Positions 57,729 to 64,000 of a stretch of DNA of 64,000 nt are shown here, one piece after another. The stretch covers positions 1,674,001-1,738,000 of the forward strand of contig JAUTDP010000004.1 of assembly GCA_033439795.1 (NCBI GenBank). Direction: 5' to 3'. Source of the stretch: Sordaria brevicollis. Its lineage: Eukaryota; Ascomycota; Sordariomycetes; Sordariales; Sordariaceae. Numbering within the stretch: the stretch's first letter is position 1; each line of letters starts with the position of its first letter. The position numbers and the translations under genes are program-made. The notes under the pieces were generated by a model, which worked only from the letters and a program-made list of their open reading frames with translations, was not told the origin of the DNA and ran no database searches.

Positions 57729-60700
57729 ATTATAAAGACCCCTTTATTTAATATTTTAAATTAGGGTACCTTAATCTTTAAGTGCTATTTTACCTTTATA
57801 ATATATTGGGAATTAAAATCTTATTTAAGAATAAGAAGGAGGAGGACGAAGAAAACCTTAAGATTAAATAATATAATGTTTATACTTAAATAAAGATTAA
57901 ATAGTAAATTAAGTGAAAATTTAAAGATAGAGGGTATAAGATTGGAAAACGTTTCGCTATAGACTTTTTCGATTATAAGGAAAGTTACCGAGGCTATATT
58001 AATATTATATTTATTACTTATAAATTTATTGGGTATATTTAGGAATATTTCCTTTACAACCGATTTGCTACTACAATTATAGTTTATTTGAACGATTTTT
58101 TTATACTCTTTAAAATATAATTCGACGTTATAGTACGAATATTAAAATACGATAACGAAATTACGAAATTATAATTACTTTTAAATTTATTAACGTAATA
58201 CAATATAATTATAAAGCCCTTTACCTTATATATTTAAATATAAAATAGAGGTATAAAACGTTCGGGAAATATAATTAAGGATAAGGCGCGCGCTATAAAT
58301 CTAGGTATTCGTTTTTTTAAGGATCTTTAGCCGGAAATCGTCTTTATAGTAATATATTTTAATAATCGGTCCCTTAAATACTTCTACGATTAGAAATCTC
58401 TTTATAAAAGATTTTATACGGTTATTATTAAGAAAATTAATAGTAATAACGATGAAATTACCCCTTATAAATTTAATATCTCCTATTTTCGAATTTATAA
58501 TTATAAAATATTTATAATAATTATTACTATTAAGAATAAGTAAAATAGGCTTTAAAAAATGAATTTTAAAGTATAGATTAAATATTTAATTAATTATACT
58601 TTTATAATTATTTATCGAATTTAAAACCTTATTACTAACGAGGTTATTAATACCCGTAATATTATTTTTAATGAGCGTACCCTTTTTATTAGTAAGGTAG
58701 AAAAGGAAGCCGAATTTTTAAAGCTTATTTTAAAAGAGTTTGCCGCCTTATTAAAAAAGTATACCGCTAGAGAATAATTACTAAATAATTAATTTCTTTT
58801 CGATTTTATAGTTAATTATATTAATATAGAAGATATAAATATTTATAACCTTCTAGATTCTCTCTCTTTTAACCCAGTTTAAAAAGGGGAGGTAATAGGT
58901 ATTAGGGAGGTATAAGCCGAAGAAGTAATTATTAGGGAGGTGGAGATTGGCGTACCGCTTTTAAACCCCTTTAATAAGGCTATAGATTTAAAAGAGGACC
59001 GAATAGCTATTAATTATTTCGTTAATTACGATTATTTAATATTATTAAATATATTATTATTAATTTCCTTATTTATAGGGGTATTTATTATAGATTATAT
59101 TAAGTATATTAAAAAGGAATTATTAAAAAGTTTCGAGCTTTAGAAAGTAATATTTAACGCCGGACGTTTTTATTAATTTATAATTATAATATATAAGAAG
59201 AAGGTTATTAAAGTAGAATTATAACGTTTTATATATAAAAAAAGGGTAATTATTAAAGATACGATCGAATCCTTAATTATTATTAATAAATTTTAGAGCC
59301 TTTATTATTATTAATTACCGTTAATACTTCGCAATTATAAAGACCTCGATAAATATCCTTTAAATAACCTCTTTAAATAAATTAAGCGAATTTATTTCGA
59401 GAGTTATAAATAAATAAAAATTTAGGTAAAAATAGATTACGACGAGCTTAGAATTAAGGGTAAGTAAATCCTCGATTATATATAAGTATATATTTATAAA
59501 TACTTTAAGAATAGTTATTTTAATAAAATTAAAGCTCGTTTAATTATATATAGAAATTAATAAATAAGGATTATAAGGTAGGAAATTTATACTTCTACTT
59601 TAGTAAGAAGGTCCTTCCGCACTTTTATAACTATAATTTTACGTTTTAATTTTGAATTTATTTAATAGGACGTAATTAATGCCTTCGTAAACGTAATAAT
59701 AGACAAAGAGATTTATATACGTATATTATTAGGTTATTATATTTAGGGGAAGGTATTTAAAATCCTTAAAATATTATATAATTTTCGTCGTTCCCTATTA
59801 TTATAGTAATAAGAGTTTATAAAGATATTTAAGGCTTTGGGGTTTTACGTAATTTTTAAAGATTCCTATATTCTAATTAACGATAGTATTTTAGTCTTTT
59901 ATTACGTTAATAATATTATTTTTTATTATTACCTTATTAAGGAGGAAGTTGCCCGGTAATATATAAAAATTCTATAGTCCTAGTATAATTTAATTAGAGG
60001 AGAGGAGTTATAATAATTTTTAAGCATTAAGGTAATTTATAATTATAAGGCTTATAAAATTTAATTATCCTAGCGGTTATATTTTTAAAAAATTTATAGG
60101 TTCGCCGATAATAAATGTACTATTTGGATTTTAATAAATAATATCGAATTAATACCTTACGATTATAAAGCTATTGGCTAATTTATTTATCGATATTAAA
60201 TTAAAATTGGGTTTATATTTTATATAGCTATTATTATTAAATTAAATATTACTTTTGCGGTTAGTCGATTTATTAAATATAATTATAACTTAGGATTAGA
60301 ATATTATAAAGCCGTAAATAAGGTATTATATTATTTTTTTATTACTATAGACCTAGCTTTATATTATAGAGGAAATATTAAATTTTAATTTATTTTTAAC
60401 ACTTCCTTTACTAATAATTCTATCGATTATAAAAATTCCTAAAGATTTACAGTAAAGCTATATAGTAGATTTATTTATTAGGGAGTTTTTAAATAATTAA
60501 TAGTAATTATTTTTATAATTGAAGTAGAATTCGTAGCCTTCTTTAACGTTATTAAAGAAGTACTATATATTATAAAGTTATTTAGAAGTTTTATATTAAG
60601 ATTCTTTAACCCTATTTTAATTTTCGAATATAATAATATTTAAATATTTAGAATTTTGGACGTAGAAGTATTAAAATTAGTAATTAAATTCCGTTATATC

Positions 60701-60984
60701 GATATTTATTAATATTAATTGAAGTAGGAGGTATAGGTAGGAATAATTAAGGTATAGTATTTTAAAATTTTAAAGATACCCGTAGATAATATAATTAAGG
60801 TATTAATTATAGAGAAATACTAGGAGTTTAAGAAATTGATAAGGATGGATTCTATACGAAATAAAGAAGGTTATTAGCGGGTAGAATATTTAAGGATTAA
60901 AAAAATGGATGAGGAGGAGTAATTGGTTTTGTATGAATAGTTTTAGATTTATCTATTTTAGGAAATAAATTACATTTGGGGAGG

Positions 60985-61174
60985 TGTATTAAATTAGAGG
61001 GTAAATTCGATTAGTAGAAATAGGTTTACGTAAAGCGCCCTAGTTACCAGATTCTAGTTATAGACCTTCCTAATAGTTTGGGCACCCCCAACTCGGGTTC
61101 TACAGAACTCTTCTGAATATACACATCGATTTTAACCCTCAATTACGATATCCACTTTACTGTGCAATCTGATA
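60985..61174 (+). repeat. Right (3') LTR of copia element, 190 bp
   Basis: Begins TGTATT directly after a purine tract and ends CTGATA, where a final C to T change explains the loss of the usual CA. GAAAT follows at 61175-61179. Confidence 0.9.
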
Positions 61175-61179
61175 GAAAT

Positions 61180-64000
61180 GACAATGATGGAAAACACGCG
61201 TAGAAAATGATGGTTGATTGTATAGTTGAAGAACGGACTTTGCGAGTTTTGTCAATTCAGTTGCAGGACGGAGTTTGAACAAGGTAAAGACTGGCTGTGT
61301 GGTGGTCAGGAACAGAAAGATCGATGGACAAGGACCACAGCTCTGTCAGCTCTGCTCTTTCCAGGGTTCCCGCAATGGCTGGTGATGTGCACTGATCAAC
61401 TGCGAACAAATCTCCCCCATTCGTTCATTCCCGTCAGGTCAGGGCAAGAGCTTCTCGCGTTGCTGTCTCCTCCACTGGACGAATCGGATGGCCAGATGAA
61501 CCGGAAAAATAGGAGGTCCGGGAGCTGGTTACCCTACCGGTATACGAGGTCCTTACCTCTTGCCGTGTTACGGAAGCACTGATCACCACACAAGCTGGGG
61601 AACTGGGCACGTGCTGGGATACTGTACCCCTTCCCGGGCAATACTAACCTTCGCTAGCAATATCTCGCTGCATTGCAAAGTGTTGGGGCATTTGAAAGGC
61701 TTCATGTTCCACGCAACAGCTGCAGATCCCGTCCTCCATTCTGGACCCTTAACATCTGGAGCTTTGCCAGGTTGACTTGAACCCGACATTGACTTCCACT
61801 TCAGGATTGAAAAATGACTGCTCTTTGAGAAAACATGAAGAGGCACTCGCGGGTGGACGCCCAAAGAACGAAGCGAGCCTCATCACCGCATGGCCAAGCT
61901 GTATCACTTTTGTCTCTTGGAGCTATGGCCTCGCTAGGAATGTCTCAACCCGGTACCTTATTGAATTATACGCGCAAGGCAGTCCAACTTTTGCAAAATC
62001 CAAGACCACTGCCTAACCATCATGGCTGAAAAGTCGTCATTGAAAGATTTGTATACTTGGTAAAAGCGTCCAAACAAAAACACTTGATCAGGATTTCATG
62101 TCGTTTGTGATGTCGTCTTCGACTTGGTTGCTCGGTCCTTGGTCGGTGTTGATTCTTAATCAAAGTACCTGCATGGTGCCATTGTGGAATCAAGGGACCA
62201 AAAACTTACACTCTCCACCCACCGTGGGGAGCTTTCCCCGCCATGACGTGACCTGCGAGCTGATACAACACCTGAGCCTCGCTAACATTCTGACTCAAAG
62301 CCTAACAGTCTTGAAGCCTTGTCTGCCTCACCACGAGCTGAACTGGCCTGATGCTGTAGAGCTGAAATCTCTTCAACACATCCATGTGGCTGGCAATTGC
62401 CGGAGATAATGACCTTCCACTTCTGTTGATACATAGTCGTCGAACTGGGGTCCTAAGGAACCGAAGCAAAGCGAATATCTTGCGGTCGAGATCCCTTGGC
62501 AACAAGTCCCCCGGAGTGCATATCACAGGGTCCAGTGAATTTTGCAAGCGTCTTGGACGGGATTCCAAAAGATATCCCAAAGAGAAAAAAAAAATATCAA
62601 TGGCGTGTTAGTCAGGGGTGTCGAGATAGTATGATGGTAGATGGTAGATGGCTCTTGATGTTAGTAGAACGGGCTGGAAGAGTATGGTCAGCACTAACAC
62701 CGACCACCTCTTTTCGACCTTCAACCTTCCTGATTTCATCATCCTTCTCCACAAGCAGCAACCTTGATGGCTTCACCCCCAACCCCGCGATTCCACCTCG
62801 TTTCAACCCCATTGCGGCAGCCAAGCACGAGGCCAAGATGGGCCAAGAGGGGCCAAGATGCAGGCCAAGAGTGATTCCCGTCACGTTATTCGCCACGTGA
62901 AGCAGTCTGGTGGATGAGATTTTCCCGGAGACAAGCCAAGACCGTTATCCAAAGGGAGCCGAAGGGGGCTGTGTACTGTATGTACGTACCTGGTCGGTGC
63001 TGGGCGCTCTCGGCCGTCACATTCCTTCGACGCAGTTCCACCCCCAGTATGTAGAGGTATCCACCACGCGGCGCCGTATAGTTGCATCTTTCGGTGCATG
63101 CACGGCGCCGTCGAAGGAGAGCTCCGTCCGGCCTTCCAGAACACAGCTCAACACAGTCGGTGTCACACGCTGCTACTCCTCGGTCTCCTCCCAAGCCGCC
63201 GCCGAGCCTTGGTGCCAAGGCCGATAACTTCTTAAAGCATCTTTGCCAATGCTCGGCCAACAGCCCGTTGGTCCTATCAAAACCGGTTGCGGGAGAGCCT
63301 TCCGCTCCTTTGTCTGTGTCTCTGGGGGACTTTGCTGCGGACTCGAGACTCCATCGTCCGAGGTTGAGCTCATCGCGATCGCCACTCCCTTCCACCCACC
63401 GCGGCAGGGTCTTATCAAGCCCAGCCAAAAGCTCACTGGCAGACCTGCTCTGCCGTGCCCATATCCCTTCTTGGCCGGCAGCAACAATGGTCGACAATGG
63501 TCTTGGACTGCCGGGATAAGAGTCTTGGTGTTTGCTTGGCTGTCGTGATGCCCAGACATGTTGCTGCGAGCTTGACCGGTAAGATGGCTCAACATGTTGG
63601 AAGTTGGACCCAGCCATGACGGGTGTGCCGTTGCCGTTTTCCATGACGGCAAAGACGGCCATGTCCGCGTATGTACTTAAGAAAGTCATGTGCCCAACTT
63701 CCGCATTCTATACGTGAAAAAAGGTACCCCAACTTTCAACTCAGTTCGGCTTGTGGGAAACAAGGAACGGAGAAAAGAAGAAACAACAACAAGAAACGCC
63801 CAGTCTAGACTTTTCGCGACAGACTGGTTGTGCTCAGACCGCCACGTTTCTGCGAACATCCCTTCTCCGGTCCTCCTAACATCTGAGAGCCAAGTCTCTG
63901 CTCGGACCGTAAATATTTCGTCTTCCTTTGCCTTGGATCTCGTCATCTCGACAAACAATTGACGGCCCAGCAAGAACAACAACAAGAAGAAGAGTATTGT
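61180..64000. other. Right-hand region without a confident gene
   Basis: Composition returns to normal after the retroelement. Frames are short or overlapping; GATGGTAGATGGTAGATGG is a small tandem near 62633-62651. The last ~300 bases are A/C-rich on the plus strand (AACAACAACAAG) and resemble a leader of a gene starting beyond the window. Confidence 0.4.
62886..63689 (-). CDS. Weak candidate ORF, 267 aa
   Basis: An ATG-initiated minus-strand frame (MTFLSTYADMAVFAV...) runs 267 codons and is the longest ATG-initiated unassigned frame in the window. It lacks any motif I recognise, has cysteines and arginine runs in its second half, and overlaps other long frames on the opposite strand, as expected for GC-rich non-coding DNA. 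It may be a lineage-specific gene or chance. Confidence 0.22.
   Translation of the reverse strand: MTFLSTYADMAVFAVMENGNGTPVMAGSNFQHVEPSYRSSSQQHVWASRQPSKHQDSYPGSPRPLSTIVAAGQEGIWARQSRSASELLAGLDKTLPRWVEGSGDRDELNLGRWSLESAAKSPRDTDKGAEGSPATGFDRTNGLLAEHWQRCFKKLSALAPRLGGGLGGDRGVAACDTDCVELCSGRPDGALLRRRRACTERCNYTAPRGGYLYILGVELRRRNVTAESAQHRPGTYIQYTAPFGSLWITVLACLRENLIHQTASRGE

Larger units (their letters stand above)
53498..61174 (+). mobile_element. RIP-inactivated Ty1/copia LTR retrotransposon (7.7 kb with insert)
   Basis: Bounded by similar direct LTRs and a perfect 5-bp target duplication. The interior is extremely AT-rich with stops in every frame, yet the plus strand still shows the copia order. 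A protease-like segment lies near 55245-55275 (NFNSSLYV, explained by transitions from a DSGSS-type motif). Integrase follows near 57950-58165 (ending RILKYDNEIT), then reverse transcriptase with FYYVNNI at 59897-59917 in place of YVDD, then an RNase H region at about 60220-60370 (FAVSRFIKYN, EYYKAVNKVLYY). Integrase before RT is diagnostic of copia. A purine tract TTTGGGGAGG directly precedes the right LTR. A second element interrupts it at 55676-57728; without that insert and one copy of its target duplication it would be about 5.6 kb. It is inactive. Confidence 0.93.

Noticed and set aside
58940..59143. 67-codon plus-strand ORF inside the copia element
   Set aside because: An accidental ATG-open stretch in the RIP-damaged pol region, not a functional gene.

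Overview
The window reads as nuclear DNA of a filamentous ascomycete, most likely a Neurospora/Sordaria-type sordariomycete. The basis is short spliceosomal introns (55-84 nt, plus a few long ones), orthologues typical of such fungi (a Ran1/Pat1-type kinase, PRP4 kinase, TMA7, a CSC1/DUF221 channel), and transposon relics in which C:G to T:A transitions have turned glycines, aspartates and tryptophans into other residues and stops. That is the footprint of repeat-induced point mutation (RIP). The species call is an inference. The window is gene-poor: eight well-supported protein genes in 64 kb.

Layout. 1-2.2 kb is the tail of an AT-rich relic and the upstream region of a single-exon gene (2201-4237). 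That gene encodes a secreted precursor divided by Kex2-type dibasic sites into about ten cassettes and is the most novel item here. 4.2-14.1 kb holds no convincing gene. 14.07-15.69 kb (-) is a Ran1/Pat1-like kinase with one intron carrying a 27-nt homopolymer, preceded by a 707-nt stretch without any ATG. 16.4-30.1 kb is a second long gene-free stretch. It contains a RIP-damaged DNA transposon with 100-bp terminal inverted repeats (21604-22872), a 323-bp inverted-repeat unit with Z-DNA-like arms (23089-23411) and a 207-bp Harbinger/Tourist-like MITE (29298-29504).

30.1-40.4 kb is the conserved core. PRP4 (-, five exons, one 837-nt intron) and TMA7 (+, four exons, two of only 22-23 nt) diverge from one 781-bp promoter. 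A CSC1/OSCA-like channel (-) follows, convergent with TMA7. 40.4-48.5 kb carries two apparently decayed small genes (about 43.1 and 45.3 kb) and an intact single-pass membrane protein gene (45682-46128). 48.67-50.38 kb (+) is an unrecognised 495-residue protein. 51.92-53.34 kb (-) is an acidic/alanine-rich AT-hook protein whose upstream space ends after 158 bp at the target-site duplication of a retroelement.

53498-61174 is a complete but RIP-inactivated Ty1/copia LTR retrotransposon (188/190-bp LTRs, GAAAT target duplication). A second LTR element (55676-57728, ATTAT duplication) is inserted in it in antisense orientation and appears to encode only Gag. 61.2-64 kb has no confident gene. Genes were read by eye: exon boundaries follow GT-AG signals and reading-frame continuity, and homology statements rest on recognised motifs rather than a database search.
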